A stretch of 64,000 nt of DNA, from positions 1,226,001-1,290,000 of the forward strand of contig NZ_CP122958.1 of NCBI RefSeq assembly GCF_029854155.1, in the 5' to 3' direction. The notes under the pieces are model-generated. The model searched no databases and had not been told where the DNA came from. It was given only the letters and a program-made list of their open reading frames with translations. Positions 52,732 to 61,952 of the stretch are shown one piece after another. The translations under genes were made by a program, and so were the position numbers. This DNA comes from Methanonatronarchaeum sp. AMET-Sl. GTDB taxonomy: Archaea; Halobacteriota; Methanonatronarchaeia; Methanonatronarchaeales; Methanonatronarchaeaceae. Every line of letters starts with the position of its first letter. Within the stretch, counting starts at the first letter, position 1.

Positions 52732-55700
52732 GTGGAAAGTTTGGTAAAAGACCGAGGAGCAGATCCATGTAAGGAATGGAAAACTTTTGGTATAAAAGAA
52801 TTTGAAGAAAACAAAAATAAGCTAGAAGAGGAAATAAAGAATTTTATTCATATGGGAAAACAAGATCCAATTGGTATTGTGGGGCCCTACCGTTCTGGCA
52901 AGACACAGTTTTTGTATCATGCTTTTAAGAAATCTTGGGAGAATGGAATACCTGCATTCTACGTAGATCATCCTAAAGGGCTTTTAAAAAAATTTAAAAA
53001 ATCTGAACTCGAGATATATGAATGGATTGACAAAAAAGCTAAAAACCAAATAGATCTTCTTAAAAATGGTAAATTTCAAGAAGTTGAATGGTTTCCAAAT
53101 TTCTCTGATACTGAACTTAGAAAGTGGGCTGAAAAAAATATATCTGATTTTCCTTGGCAAAAATATAGTAAAAAAAGGGAAGAAAGATATGTTCTTATAA
53201 TAGATGAGCTAGAACAGTCATATAGTTATTTTTTACAATATATCCCTACCGATGATAATACGCCAACTAGAGTTATTAACGATAAATTAACTAATTCTCT
53301 GAATATATGGGGTTTAGGGATGATTTCTGCTTATGAAATGTCAATGAGTGATGCAGAAGTAGGTAGGTTTAATGAGATAAGGATACCTACAGTTAACGCT
53401 AAAACAATAAACAAGTTTTTAATTCATGGAAATAGGGAGTATCCACCTATATCTAATCTAATTTGGTGGCTTTCTTGGGGACGAATGGGCTGGATTAATA
53501 AACATATAGATGAGGCGCCGACCAGAATTTCAGAAATACCAAAATGGGTTAAAAAAGAATCTAAAAGAGATTTTTCAAGTGGAACAAAATCAGTAAGACC
53601 TATTTGGGAAGAAGAATTAGAGCCTAAAGAAAGAGAAAGAGGTATTAGAGCTGTTTCTTTTATAAGGGAAAATGCATATGAAGGTTGGATTATTGAGGAT
53701 GAGAAAGGAATAAAAATAGAAGACGCTAAGAATATTGTCCTTAGTATTATTGAGGATTATTCAGAGAAAAATAAAATTGATTCTGACCTATTAGATAGAT
53801 CTGTGAAAAAATTATGTCTAGGTTTTGCAACAGGTCAACATACACACCTTCCTATTAATATACTTAATTCTCCTGAGAATGCTGAAGCATTTATAGAACT
53901 ACTTAAAAACATAATTATTTCCAACGAACCTAGAACTGAAGAGCGTGCTCAAACAATTGATCAGCTAAAACAAATAAAAGGAAATGAACTTCCAGTACTA
54001 TGGACACGAAAAACTGGAGATATTAAAGAGATTTCAGAAAATACCTGTTGGACTGTTGACCCATCAATTATTTATAAAACTTTTCCACCAATAGCAATAA
54101 ACCCAAATAATTTAGTTAAAAAATCACGAGAAAAGCTTAATAAACAAATTGAAAGCGGAATAATAATTGAACCTGATATAGAGATACCACCTTCGATTGA
54201 TATTAAAGTCAAGTTTTTTACTAACGAGAAATCATTTGAAAAAGAATGTATGCGAATTGAAAACTCCTATGACGTTACTGAATTTACAATTTTGGTGATA
54301 CCGGAAGATAAAGATTGGGAATTATCAAAGAACCTTAAAGTTACTAAAGAACTTGGTAAAATATCGCTTTACAAAGAAGGAAGCACTATGTTCTGGGATT
54401 TTTTAATTAATCTTAAACACTACCTTAAAGAACTAAATGGTGTTAAATCCAATTACATAAACAACGAAACTTTAGATGTCATAAAAGAGTATGAAAAAGA
54501 TAAAGAAAAATTGAATACGATAATGACTCTTTCTCCACAGGTTCTAGAAAAATCAAAATCATTAATCAAAAACTCAAAAAAACAAATCTTAAAACTATAC
54601 TCAAGAAAAAATTTCCCTGGTCCTGTATGGCAAGAAGAGAAATTTGATGACTTATTTTGGACATCAGGTGAATATAAAGGTACAATTGTAGCTCTATCAT
54701 ATATGTTTGTTTTCTCACCTTCCCCTTATGATGGCCAATATAAGTACTCAGATTTAAGGAGAATTCTAATTGATGCTTATAAAGACAATATATTTAAACC
54801 CAAATCTAAATTTAAGCTAAAAGAATTTTTTGATAAATTGTTTAAACAAAATGGTATGTCGGATCCTTTAAAAAAATATCGTTCATATTATCTAGAAGAT
54901 GGTGAGCAAAAAAAACCGATTAAAAATCTATCAAATCTATTAGATCATTTATCAAGGAACGAAGAAGATTCAATTATTAAAAAATCGAAAGATTTTGATG
55001 TAGAAAATGAGGAAATAGAGTTCTTAAGACAAGGCAATTTTACGAGAAAACATTCAAAATGTATGCTCAGAGGACTTTTTCTAACACAAATAGCACTTAA
55101 TAAAGATAAGGAATATGAAAAATCTTTAAAAAGTGTATTAGATCATTTAAATAAATTAGAAACTAAAATCGAAGAAAATATAATTAATGAAATCGAAAAT
55201 TGCTTACAACCCGCTTTAAAAATGCCAGAGAAAGGAAAATCAATCCAAATAAGCTATACAACTGTTGAAACTATTTTAAAACATATTAAAGATGCAAAAG
55301 AAGCTACTGAAGATTTACTTGGAAAATGTAAAGTTGATAGAAAACTTAGGCCTGTAGGATATGGATTTAGCATTATTATGGAAAGGTTCAATTGGTTAGT
55401 TGAAAACAAGCTTGATGAGATAGAAAATGAAATACATAAAATTAATTTACAAGAGATCGAAAACTTAAAAAATGAGTATTCTTCAATAAAAACCAAAATC
55501 GAAGATATGGATAATTTAGAAAAACATTCAGATAGTGATTTCAACATTAATGAAGAATACATTAAATTTAGCAGAGAGAAATTAGATTTACCTGAATATG
55601 TAAATGCTGAAGATTTAGAAGTTCCTGACCAAATCGATGAACTTAATCAATTAAATAAAAAGGCTGAATCAATTAACAAAGAGTTCTTTACTAAGTTCTC

Positions 55701-55809
55701 AAATAAAATAGATGAGATTGAAGAAGAAAAGGAAGAACTAGATGCGAATAGAGAAAAAGTTAAAAACAAACTAGAAAGAGTTTTTGACCAATTTATCGAA
55801 TCTATGTAG
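52732..55809 (+). CDS. Large P-loop ATPase of the candidate defence block
   Basis: A 1025-residue protein. Walker A is GIVGPYRSGKTQFLYHAFKK (about residues 48-67) and Walker B is RYVLIIDELEQSYSYFLQYI. GLGMISAYEMS is a likely sensor strand. A long middle region with no recognised domain follows, and the last 250 residues are coiled coil (NLKNEYSSIKTKIEDMDN, EEKEELDANREKVKNKLERV). The general form recalls BrxC/PglY-type or other defence ATPases, but I cannot assign a family. The start is GTG at 52732 or, with GAGGTGG as ribosome-binding site, TTG at 52741. A 287-base gap precedes it, so it may have its own promoter; the next gene starts 9 bases after its stop. Confidence 0.72.
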   Translation: MESLVKDRGADPCKEWKTFGIKEFEENKNKLEEEIKNFIHMGKQDPIGIVGPYRSGKTQFLYHAFKKSWENGIPAFYVDHPKGLLKKFKKSELEIYEWIDKKAKNQIDLLKNGKFQEVEWFPNFSDTELRKWAEKNISDFPWQKYSKKREERYVLIIDELEQSYSYFLQYIPTDDNTPTRVINDKLTNSLNIWGLGMISAYEMSMSDAEVGRFNEIRIPTVNAKTINKFLIHGNREYPPISNLIWWLSWGRMGWINKHIDEAPTRISEIPKWVKKESKRDFSSGTKSVRPIWEEELEPKERERGIRAVSFIRENAYEGWIIEDEKGIKIEDAKNIVLSIIEDYSEKNKIDSDLLDRSVKKLCLGFATGQHTHLPINILNSPENAEAFIELLKNIIISNEPRTEERAQTIDQLKQIKGNELPVLWTRKTGDIKEISENTCWTVDPSIIYKTFPPIAINPNNLVKKSREKLNKQIESGIIIEPDIEIPPSIDIKVKFFTNEKSFEKECMRIENSYDVTEFTILVIPEDKDWELSKNLKVTKELGKISLYKEGSTMFWDFLINLKHYLKELNGVKSNYINNETLDVIKEYEKDKEKLNTIMTLSPQVLEKSKSLIKNSKKQILKLYSRKNFPGPVWQEEKFDDLFWTSGEYKGTIVALSYMFVFSPSPYDGQYKYSDLRRILIDAYKDNIFKPKSKFKLKEFFDKLFKQNGMSDPLKKYRSYYLEDGEQKKPIKNLSNLLDHLSRNEEDSIIKKSKDFDVENEEIEFLRQGNFTRKHSKCMLRGLFLTQIALNKDKEYEKSLKSVLDHLNKLETKIEENIINEIENCLQPALKMPEKGKSIQISYTTVETILKHIKDAKEATEDLLGKCKVDRKLRPVGYGFSIIMERFNWLVENKLDEIENEIHKINLQEIENLKNEYSSIKTKIEDMDNLEKHSDSDFNINEEYIKFSREKLDLPEYVNAEDLEVPDQIDELNQLNKKAESINKEFFTKFSNKIDEIEEEKEELDANREKVKNKLERVFDQFIESM

Positions 55810-55818
55810 AAAAGGTGA

Positions 55819-57174
55819 ATGAAATTGTCCTCCCAATTATTAAGTAAATTGGAAGATACACGAAAAGATATCATTCAATGTAATAATAAATTAAAAGAAA
55901 AAGAAAAATGGATAGAAAATAAAGCGCTTAATAAATGGAAAAAGCTATCTGAAGATGATAAAAACATACTTCTAAAAGAAATTGAAGGTTTTAAAAGAAG
56001 AATTGAAAAAGATGATTCTACTGAAAGCATAATCGAGATAATTGACGATTTAAACGATTCTTTTAAAGAACCAATTTTAAAATCGGCTAGGAGAAAATTT
56101 AAGGAATTTATAGAATCTATTGATCTTAAGAAAAATGAAAAAGAAATGGATTATTACCGTGAGATGTTATCTCAGCAAAAAAATCTTGAAGAGAATATTA
56201 AGTATTATCAAGATAGTAAAAAGATAATAGAAGATTCGTCCGATATTGTTTTTAAGAATGCGAAAAACAAGATTTCTTCAGAAACTAAAAGAGATTGGAA
56301 TTATTTGCTTGAACCAGAAAAAATTAAAAAAGATATTGAAAAGTTTATAGAAAGAGAACAAGAGCTAGAAGAAATTAAAAAAACATTAAAAAACTTGAAA
56401 TATGAAAATTATGTCGATAGTTCAGTGCTTGAAGTTGAAGATTTATGGAACCTAGAAATTGAAATAAATTCAGATAAAATTGTTAATGAAAGAATCATTA
56501 AATTAGAAGAAAAATCAAATAATATTGGTGAAAAAACAGATTCAAATTTTGATTTGAATAAAATTATTTGTAATTCTATTAGCTCTATTTTAAATCATCC
56601 TCCACGACCTTTAAGTAAAGGCTTTGAGGAAGTTTATAATGAATTAAAGACTATAGAAGAAAAAATAGAGTATTTTGACCTTATAAATAACCTGAATAAT
56701 TTAAAAAAGACTTCAGAAGAAATTGAAAGTTTAATTGACCTAAAAACAAATTCAGGCATAAAAGAAGGGAATATAGATACCAAAGAAACTATCGAAAAAT
56801 TAAATGAGATGGAAGAAACTTTTGAGGATTTTAAGAGTAATAAAAAGAAAGAATATCATAATAAAAAATTATTGTGCAATAAATATGAATCAACCTGGGG
56901 TTTCGAAGTACCTAAAAATCTTTTTTATAGTGCAAATAGTAGTTTTGTCGAGGAAATGGAAAGCAAGCCAAGTAAAGCAATTAGAAAAATTAGAAAAATA
57001 GATGAATGGATATCTGATAAAGAGACAGAATTAAGAGAAAAAATAGGAGATGAGACACTAAGATTATGGGAAAAACTCGAGAATGGTGAACATATCCCTT
57101 TATCAGAAGTAGATTTCGAAAAATTAAAGAAACTTGACGATGCAGTTCAACTAGAAATACGATTGAAAGAATAA
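55819..57174 (+). CDS. Coiled-coil protein partner of the ATPase
   Basis: A 451-residue, Glu/Lys-rich, almost wholly helical protein with long heptad-like stretches (KDIIQCNNKLKEKEKWIENK, EEINKKTLKNL-like, SLIDLKTNSGIKEGNIDTKE). No enzyme motif is seen. It begins 9 bases after the ATPase stop with GGTGA as ribosome-binding site. The ATPase ends in a coiled coil too, so the two may interact. In SMC-like and other defence systems such proteins act as scaffold or sensor; here that is only inference. Confidence 0.65.
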   Translation: MKLSSQLLSKLEDTRKDIIQCNNKLKEKEKWIENKALNKWKKLSEDDKNILLKEIEGFKRRIEKDDSTESIIEIIDDLNDSFKEPILKSARRKFKEFIESIDLKKNEKEMDYYREMLSQQKNLEENIKYYQDSKKIIEDSSDIVFKNAKNKISSETKRDWNYLLEPEKIKKDIEKFIEREQELEEIKKTLKNLKYENYVDSSVLEVEDLWNLEIEINSDKIVNERIIKLEEKSNNIGEKTDSNFDLNKIICNSISSILNHPPRPLSKGFEEVYNELKTIEEKIEYFDLINNLNNLKKTSEEIESLIDLKTNSGIKEGNIDTKETIEKLNEMEETFEDFKSNKKKEYHNKKLLCNKYESTWGFEVPKNLFYSANSSFVEEMESKPSKAIRKIRKIDEWISDKETELREKIGDETLRLWEKLENGEHIPLSEVDFEKLKKLDDAVQLEIRLKE

Positions 57175-57185
57175 TATGAATTAAG

Positions 57186-57920
57186 ATGACAATTGAGATA
57201 GATAATGATTTGAACAATTTTTTGAATTCGGATTTCATTGTATTAAAGACTGAGCGTCGTGCTTGGGGAACCGAAAAAGGGGTTCCAGATTTTTTGGTAT
57301 GGGTTAAATTAAAACATTTTCCAATAGGTCAACTTTTTCCCATTTTAATAGAATTGGAAACGGATTTTAATAATAGTATAAAAGACTATGAAAAATTCTC
57401 TAAAAGAAGTGATGCTTTCCAGAATAAAAATAATTATAGACCAAAAATACCTATAATTAGTAAAAAACCTATTCCAAAGGAGTATCAGACTTTCCAAATA
57501 AAATCTAAATACGAAATAAACAGCATAAAATTAAAAAGAATAATTAAAAACAGAAAAAATAATGAACGATTTTTATATAGGAAAATAGATGCATTTTATA
57601 GAAAGAAAAATAGATGTGATTTAGATATTGAGTCCAAACTAATTTCAGAAGGAATTTTAGCTTACAAATTAAACCTTCAAATTGATTTTTTTAACCGTAA
57701 AGTAAATTTTTTATTTCCCATTTTAGTATTAGATTCGGAGAAAAGTAACCCAAATAAAAATATATACCAAATACATAATTTTTTAAAAGAAATTAATTTA
57801 CCTTGTATTACCGTTATAAAACATGGAAGAATTAAAAATAAATCTATAGAATTAGAAACACGTTTTGAAACTGCTAGAATCTCACATGAAAGCTTAAAAA
57901 AACATACGGATTATAATTGA
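57186..57920 (+). CDS. Small PD-(D/E)XK-like nuclease candidate
   Basis: A 244-residue protein, last of the run. The N-terminal half reads TERRAWGTEKGVPDFLVWVK, then PILIELETDFNNSIKDYEKF, which looks like a restriction-type core: Asp in PDF, a beta hairpin and IELE, with Glu in place of the usual Lys of E-x-K, then a helix. The C-terminal half is basic, with another hydrophobic strand set (VNFLFPILVLDSEKSNPN, LPCITVIKHGRIKNKS). If it is a nuclease, the Lys must be supplied elsewhere. It starts 11 bases after the coiled-coil gene, so ATPase, coiled-coil and this gene form one operon. Confidence 0.55.
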   Translation: MTIEIDNDLNNFLNSDFIVLKTERRAWGTEKGVPDFLVWVKLKHFPIGQLFPILIELETDFNNSIKDYEKFSKRSDAFQNKNNYRPKIPIISKKPIPKEYQTFQIKSKYEINSIKLKRIIKNRKNNERFLYRKIDAFYRKKNRCDLDIESKLISEGILAYKLNLQIDFFNRKVNFLFPILVLDSEKSNPNKNIYQIHNFLKEINLPCITVIKHGRIKNKSIELETRFETARISHESLKKHTDYN

Positions 57921-58058
57921 AATTTAATTTCAATTTCTACCTCTATTTCTATTTCCGTTTTCTAAAAAACTTGTAAGATAAATCTATTTAACTGTAATAG
58001 ATTATTTTTAAATATATTTAATCATAATAAAAGGTTCTTGATAAATTTATTAGTATTT

Positions 58059-58292
58059 TTATTCTTTGACTTTTGTTTGCCATATAAATGTGTTTCCGAT
58101 TTTTTGTTTTGTTATTTTTTGGTTTTTTTCTAGTTTTTTTAGTTTTTTGTATGCTGTGTTGTATGAGCAGCCGACTTGTTTGGCTATTTTGTTAGTTGTT
58201 GGGTTTTCTGTGTTTTTGATTGCTTTTATGAATTTTTTTGTTGGGTATGTTTGTTTGTATTGGCCTGTTTTTTTGTCTCGTTTTTTGGTCAT
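58059..58292 (-). CDS. Small helix-turn-helix protein
   Basis: A 77-residue basic protein. NPTTNKIAKQVGCSYNTAYK is a clear helix-turn-helix, followed by KLKKLEKNQKITKQKIGNTF as wing and a short tail. Such one-domain proteins are frequent on haloarchaeal elements. It is divergent from the dam-type methylase gene, with about 105 bases between starts, so it may control the restriction-modification locus. No clear Shine-Dalgarno precedes it, which fits a leaderless transcript. Confidence 0.7.
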   Translation of the reverse strand: MTKKRDKKTGQYKQTYPTKKFIKAIKNTENPTTNKIAKQVGCSYNTAYKKLKKLEKNQKITKQKIGNTFIWQTKVKE

Positions 58293-58397
58293 TGTTATTT
58301 GTTGTTTTTTTGTTGGCTTTTGTTTTTGTTGCCTATTAATCCATTAAAGATATATTTAATGGTAAGTTTTATGTGCGTTTGGAATGAATTTTTTGTG

Positions 58398-59297
58398 ATG
58401 GCTGTTCCTGTATTAAAGTGGGCTGGTGGTAAAAGAGAAATTCTAGATGACTTAATAGCTAGATTTCCAAATAACTTCAATAGCTATCACGAAGCTTTTT
58501 TTGGTGGTGGCGCTGTTTTTTTCGAACTATCCCCTGAGGATGGAACGATCAACGATACCAACACAAGGCTCATGAATTTCTACAGACAGGTCCGTGATAA
58601 CCCAAAAGAGTTAATCGAGGTTGCTAAGGGGTTTAAGCATCCTCGGTCTGACCCTGACCCTGATAGAGGTTATTCTAGTGCTAAGAATTACTATTATCAG
58701 CAGAGGGAGCTTTTTAATCGGAGGCCGAGGGGTGAGGATTTTGATCCTTTGGTTGAGGCTGCTTTATTGCTTTATTTGAATCGGACTTGTTTTAATGGTT
58801 TGTTCAGGCAGAACAGTAAGGGTGAGTTTAATGTTCCGATTGGGAGTTATAAGAACCCTGATTGGGTGAGAGAAAAAGAAGTCCTTGAAGCCAGTAAGTC
58901 TCTAAAGAACACCAAGATCTATAGCAGGGATTTTAGTTTTGTTGTTGATGTTGTTGAGGCGAGGGATATTGTTTATTTTGATCCTCCGTATGAGCCTGTT
59001 AGCGCTACTGCTAATTTTACTGATTATAGTGCGGATGGTTTTGATTTTGATGATCAGGTTCGTTTGATTGATGTTTTGCAGGAGCTTGATGAGATGGATG
59101 TGTTTGTGGTTGTTAGTAATAGTGGTGTGATGCGTGATAGGTATGAGGAGGCTGGTTTTTATGTTGATTTGAAGGGGGTTAGTCGTAGTATTAATTGTGA
59201 TGCTTCTGGCCGGGGTGAGGTTGATGAGGTTATTGCTACTAATGTATCTCCGGGTGAGAGGCGGGGTCGTCGTCAGAAGAAGTTATCGGATATTTAA
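58398..59297 (+). CDS. dam: DNA adenine methyltransferase, Dam/DpnM type (GATC)
   Basis: A 299-residue N6-adenine methylase of the D12/Dam class. The N-terminal SAM motif is PVLKWAGGKREILDDLIARF, the FxGxG-like motif is YHEAFFGGGAVFFELSP, and the catalytic motif DPPYEPVSATANFTDYS is followed by QVRLIDVLQELDEM and FVVVSNSG. The order and the nearby DpnII-family nuclease point to GATC methylation. ATG at 58398 is chosen; the long upstream extension of the frame is hydrophobic low-complexity and not coding-like. The stop overlaps the end of the convergent nuclease gene by 15 bases. Confidence 0.92.
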   Translation: MAVPVLKWAGGKREILDDLIARFPNNFNSYHEAFFGGGAVFFELSPEDGTINDTNTRLMNFYRQVRDNPKELIEVAKGFKHPRSDPDPDRGYSSAKNYYYQQRELFNRRPRGEDFDPLVEAALLLYLNRTCFNGLFRQNSKGEFNVPIGSYKNPDWVREKEVLEASKSLKNTKIYSRDFSFVVDVVEARDIVYFDPPYEPVSATANFTDYSADGFDFDDQVRLIDVLQELDEMDVFVVVSNSGVMRDRYEEAGFYVDLKGVSRSINCDASGRGEVDEVIATNVSPGERRGRRQKKLSDI

Positions 59298-60374
59298 TGT
59301 TTCTTGATTGTTGTTTGTTTCTGTGAGTTTGTGTTTTTGTATTTGTTTTTGTGTTTTGGGGGGTAGGTAGTTGTTGAAGGTTTTTGTGTAGTCTTTTGCT
59401 AGTATGTGTATTCCGATTTTTTGGGCTTCGTTTCCTAGTCTTTTGTGTAGCCATTTGTGGTATCTTTTTATTTGTTCGGCTGCTTGTTTTCCTGCTTTAT
59501 CGTTTTTTAGTTCTATGACTGTGTTTGGTATTGTTCCGTCTCTGATTTGTTTTTCTGTGTAGATTGTTATATCGGCTTTATCCATCTGGCTGGGTTTGAA
59601 TGGGGAGATTGGTGTTTGTCGGCATATTGCTGCGTTTTTGGGTGGTTGTAGTTTGGGTGGTAGTAGTTTTGGGTTTGCAGTTAATGCCGCTTCTAGCTGT
59701 GATTCTATTTCTGCTTCACTAGGATTATTTATTGTGTATTCTGTTTTGTAGGGGGTTGGTTTTCCGTTTATTTTTATGTTTTCGTTGTTTTGTGGGTTTC
59801 TTTTGTTTGTTGTTGGTTTTTTTAGTAGGTTTAGTAGTGTTTGGGTTTCGCCTGGTGTTATTGTGCAGAATCCCATTCCTTGTATGCTGTTTGAGGGTAG
59901 TGGGTAGGGGTATTCTCCTAGTTTGAAGTAGAGTTTGTCTGAGGTTATGTATCGGCCTTTAAGGTTTCGTTTGTCTTTGAACGTGATTATGAATGGCTGG
60001 CATCTTTCTTTGTCGTTGACTTTGAATACTCCGGGTTTGTCGGTTTCTTCGTATATTTCTCTTTTTGATTCGTCCCAGACTAGTTCTGCATTGGCTTTTC
60101 TCCCCATGGGGCTGTGTTGTCCGTTTATGTTGAACGCTCCTTTTTCTTTGGAGCCTTTTATCTGGCCGCCATAGTAGATCTTTCTTTTTAGAAAGAAGAA
60201 TACGTGGTCGTTTTCACGACAGCATGCGTAGTCTCCTAAAACCCTGTAGTAGTTGCTGTATGAAGAGGGTTGTCCATCCTCGGGAGGCATATGCTGTCCA
60301 TAAACTCCTTTATCAAGATATAGGTCTAGTGTTTCCTTGTCATATAGTGTTACGAATATTCCTGATTCAACCAT
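59283..60374 (-). CDS. Putative nuclease with NucS/DUF91-like C-terminal core
   Basis: A 363-residue protein. The N-terminal 200 residues are beta-rich (GIFVTLYDKETLDLYLDKGV, HVFFFLKRKIYYGGQIKGSK) and may be an EVE/ASCH-like or other nucleic-acid-reading domain. The C-terminal domain has DKADITIYTE, then NTVIELKNDKAGKQAAEQIK, giving D...E-x-K, and IGIHILAKDY, as in NucS-type PD-(D/E)XK nucleases. EAEIESQLEAALTANPKLL precedes it, a stretch typical of that family. It is convergent with the methylase. It could be a modification-dependent nuclease or an accessory of the GATC system. Confidence 0.6.
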   Translation of the reverse strand: MVESGIFVTLYDKETLDLYLDKGVYGQHMPPEDGQPSSYSNYYRVLGDYACCRENDHVFFFLKRKIYYGGQIKGSKEKGAFNINGQHSPMGRKANAELVWDESKREIYEETDKPGVFKVNDKERCQPFIITFKDKRNLKGRYITSDKLYFKLGEYPYPLPSNSIQGMGFCTITPGETQTLLNLLKKPTTNKRNPQNNENIKINGKPTPYKTEYTINNPSEAEIESQLEAALTANPKLLPPKLQPPKNAAICRQTPISPFKPSQMDKADITIYTEKQIRDGTIPNTVIELKNDKAGKQAAEQIKRYHKWLHKRLGNEAQKIGIHILAKDYTKTFNNYLPPKTQKQIQKHKLTETNNNQETLNIR

Positions 60375-60521
60375 AAACCAATATTAATAGCCTATGCAAC
60401 ATCAATAACCAGTAAACATAACTTTAATGGATATTTATAACAATAGAAAGAAACTAATGGATTTTTGAGTTTAAAGAAAGGGTTTTTTGACTGCTATAGT
60501 TATTTATTTATGGTTTTAGTT

Positions 60522-61421
60522 ATGGTTAAATTTGAGCTTATTGGGTTTGACAGTTTCCAGGAGTACTTTGATGGGTTTTTTGATTGTTTGAAGAGCACTA
60601 ATCATACTTTCTCTTATTTTGTAGATTGGAATAAAATCCAGCGGAAGGCTGAGAAATATGAAGACGAGATTATGTTGTTACAAGTACTGTCAAAAAAGAA
60701 AAAAGACGAACGTAAACAAAAACTACATAACTTGATAAAAAAACATCCTAAAATCACAAAAGTTATTCCATTAATTATAGCAGTCCGAGATTACAACATG
60801 AAGATTATGGATGAAAGAACCCTGGAAATAACAAGTTATAGCTTCAACGGACCTGATAAATCTAATATAATGGAGATTGTGGATTTCTGTGACAAAACCG
60901 GTATAATCGATTTATTTGATCAGATTGATAGTTTGTATGACTATATTTTTGGTTTAGAGGTTGGCTTAGATTCAAACGCCCGTAAAAACAGAAGCGGAAA
61001 AATATTCGAAGAAATAATAGAAAACGTATTAGAACAGGAACTAGATAAAGCTGGAAACTATTCATACAAAAAACAAACAACAATCAAAAAAATAGACTCA
61101 GATAAAAAATTCGATTTTATAATAAAAGAAAACGGAGAGCCAGTAGTAGCCATAGAAGCAAACTTCTACTCCAGCACAGGCAGCAAACCAATAGAAATAG
61201 CAAGATCCTACACAGACCTACACAAAAACCTAAAAAAACAAAACCTAACCCTAATCTGGATTACCGACGGAGACGCCTGGAAAAAAATGAAAAACCCACT
61301 CAAAAACTCAATGAAAGAACTAGACTACATACTAAACCTAGAACTCCTACAAAACAATCTTGTCAATATACTGCAAAAAGACCCAGAAATCCAAACAAAA
61401 CAAAGATCCTTTAAAACCTAA
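60522..61421 (+). CDS. Type II restriction endonuclease, DpnII/MboI family (GATC)
   Basis: A 299-residue enzyme with close agreement to DpnII. The N-terminus has HTFSYFVDWNKI, then KVIPLIIAVRDYNMKIMDER, IFGLEVGLDSNARKNRSGKI, KFDFIIKENGEPVVAIEANF with YSSTGSKPIEIARSY, and LTLIWITDGDAWKKMKNPL. These are the defining DpnII blocks, including the family's catalytic Asp and E-x-N. It cleaves unmethylated GATC and pairs with the Dam-type methylase 1.2 kb upstream. ATG at 60522 is chosen over an upstream ATG at 60465 that would add a hydrophobic tail. The first half has balanced and the second half A/C-rich codons. Confidence 0.92.
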   Translation: MVKFELIGFDSFQEYFDGFFDCLKSTNHTFSYFVDWNKIQRKAEKYEDEIMLLQVLSKKKKDERKQKLHNLIKKHPKITKVIPLIIAVRDYNMKIMDERTLEITSYSFNGPDKSNIMEIVDFCDKTGIIDLFDQIDSLYDYIFGLEVGLDSNARKNRSGKIFEEIIENVLEQELDKAGNYSYKKQTTIKKIDSDKKFDFIIKENGEPVVAIEANFYSSTGSKPIEIARSYTDLHKNLKKQNLTLIWITDGDAWKKMKNPLKNSMKELDYILNLELLQNNLVNILQKDPEIQTKQRSFKT

Positions 61422-61449
61422 AGATTTTAATAAAAAAATGGTATCTTTT

Positions 61450-61779
61450 TTAGAAATGAATTTCATATCTCACATAAAGTGTTCCTATGGCTACTAAAAT
61501 GTAAATGATTAGGTCAATAAAGCCTAATAATTCTGTTTCCAATAGTGTGCCAAGCGACAACAATAACCCGATTATCCAGCCAGCCAAATATCGATACGAC
61601 CAATATCGTGATTTATCTATCAAAAAAATTAACCCTATAATTGAACCTATATTAAAAATCACAAAATATATTCTCGGAATCAACCCTGATTCTATAAGCA
61701 CAGTAAAAATCGATGCAATTATTACTGTTTCTATAATAGCAAGAAATCCTCTTTCTAGACCATGCTCAAATTTAGGCAT
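61450..61779 (-). CDS. Four-TM membrane protein, unknown
   Basis: A 109-residue protein with four hydrophobic segments: FLAIIETVIIASIFTVLIES, IYFVIFNIGSIIGLIFLI, YLAGWIIGLLLSLGTLL and LLGFIDLIIYILVAIGTLYV. No family is recognised. It is convergent with the DpnII gene and points away from the recombinase remnant at 61845-61952. Small multi-TM proteins next to nucleases and HEPN genes are sometimes toxin or immunity partners, but there is no direct evidence here. Confidence 0.6.
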   Translation of the reverse strand: MPKFEHGLERGFLAIIETVIIASIFTVLIESGLIPRIYFVIFNIGSIIGLIFLIDKSRYWSYRYLAGWIIGLLLSLGTLLETELLGFIDLIIYILVAIGTLYVRYEIHF

Positions 61780-61844
61780 ATTACAAAGTATTCATTTAAA
61801 AATCAATAAAATCTCTTTAATTACACAATATTTTTAATCCTATA

Positions 61845-61952
61845 TTTTTTCATATTTTGTCCTTATTTCTTTTGCTACTACGTCTAGATGGATTTGGGTT
61901 GTGGATAAGTAAGAATGGCCTAATATTTTCTCTGTTTCTTTTAGGTGTTTTA
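61845..61952 (-). pseudogene. Orphan C-terminal fragment of a tyrosine recombinase
   Basis: The minus strand encodes [20 protein letters not shown], then HLDVVAKEIRTKYEKI and a TAG stop. This aligns with the end of the intact recombinase at 62453-63007 ([31 protein letters not shown]), including the GH and the position of the catalytic Tyr, here changed to His (QIH for QIY). The fragment begins right at the stop codon of the HEPN-like gene, so that gene is flanked by a complete recombinase on one side and a recombinase tail on the other. The nucleotide match is imperfect, so the copy is not recent. Confidence 0.75.

Noticed and set aside
58176..58397. 74-codon N-terminal extension of the Dam methylase
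   Set aside because: Hydrophobic, low-complexity frame overlapping the divergent helix-turn-helix gene; the family fold starts at the ATG at 58398.
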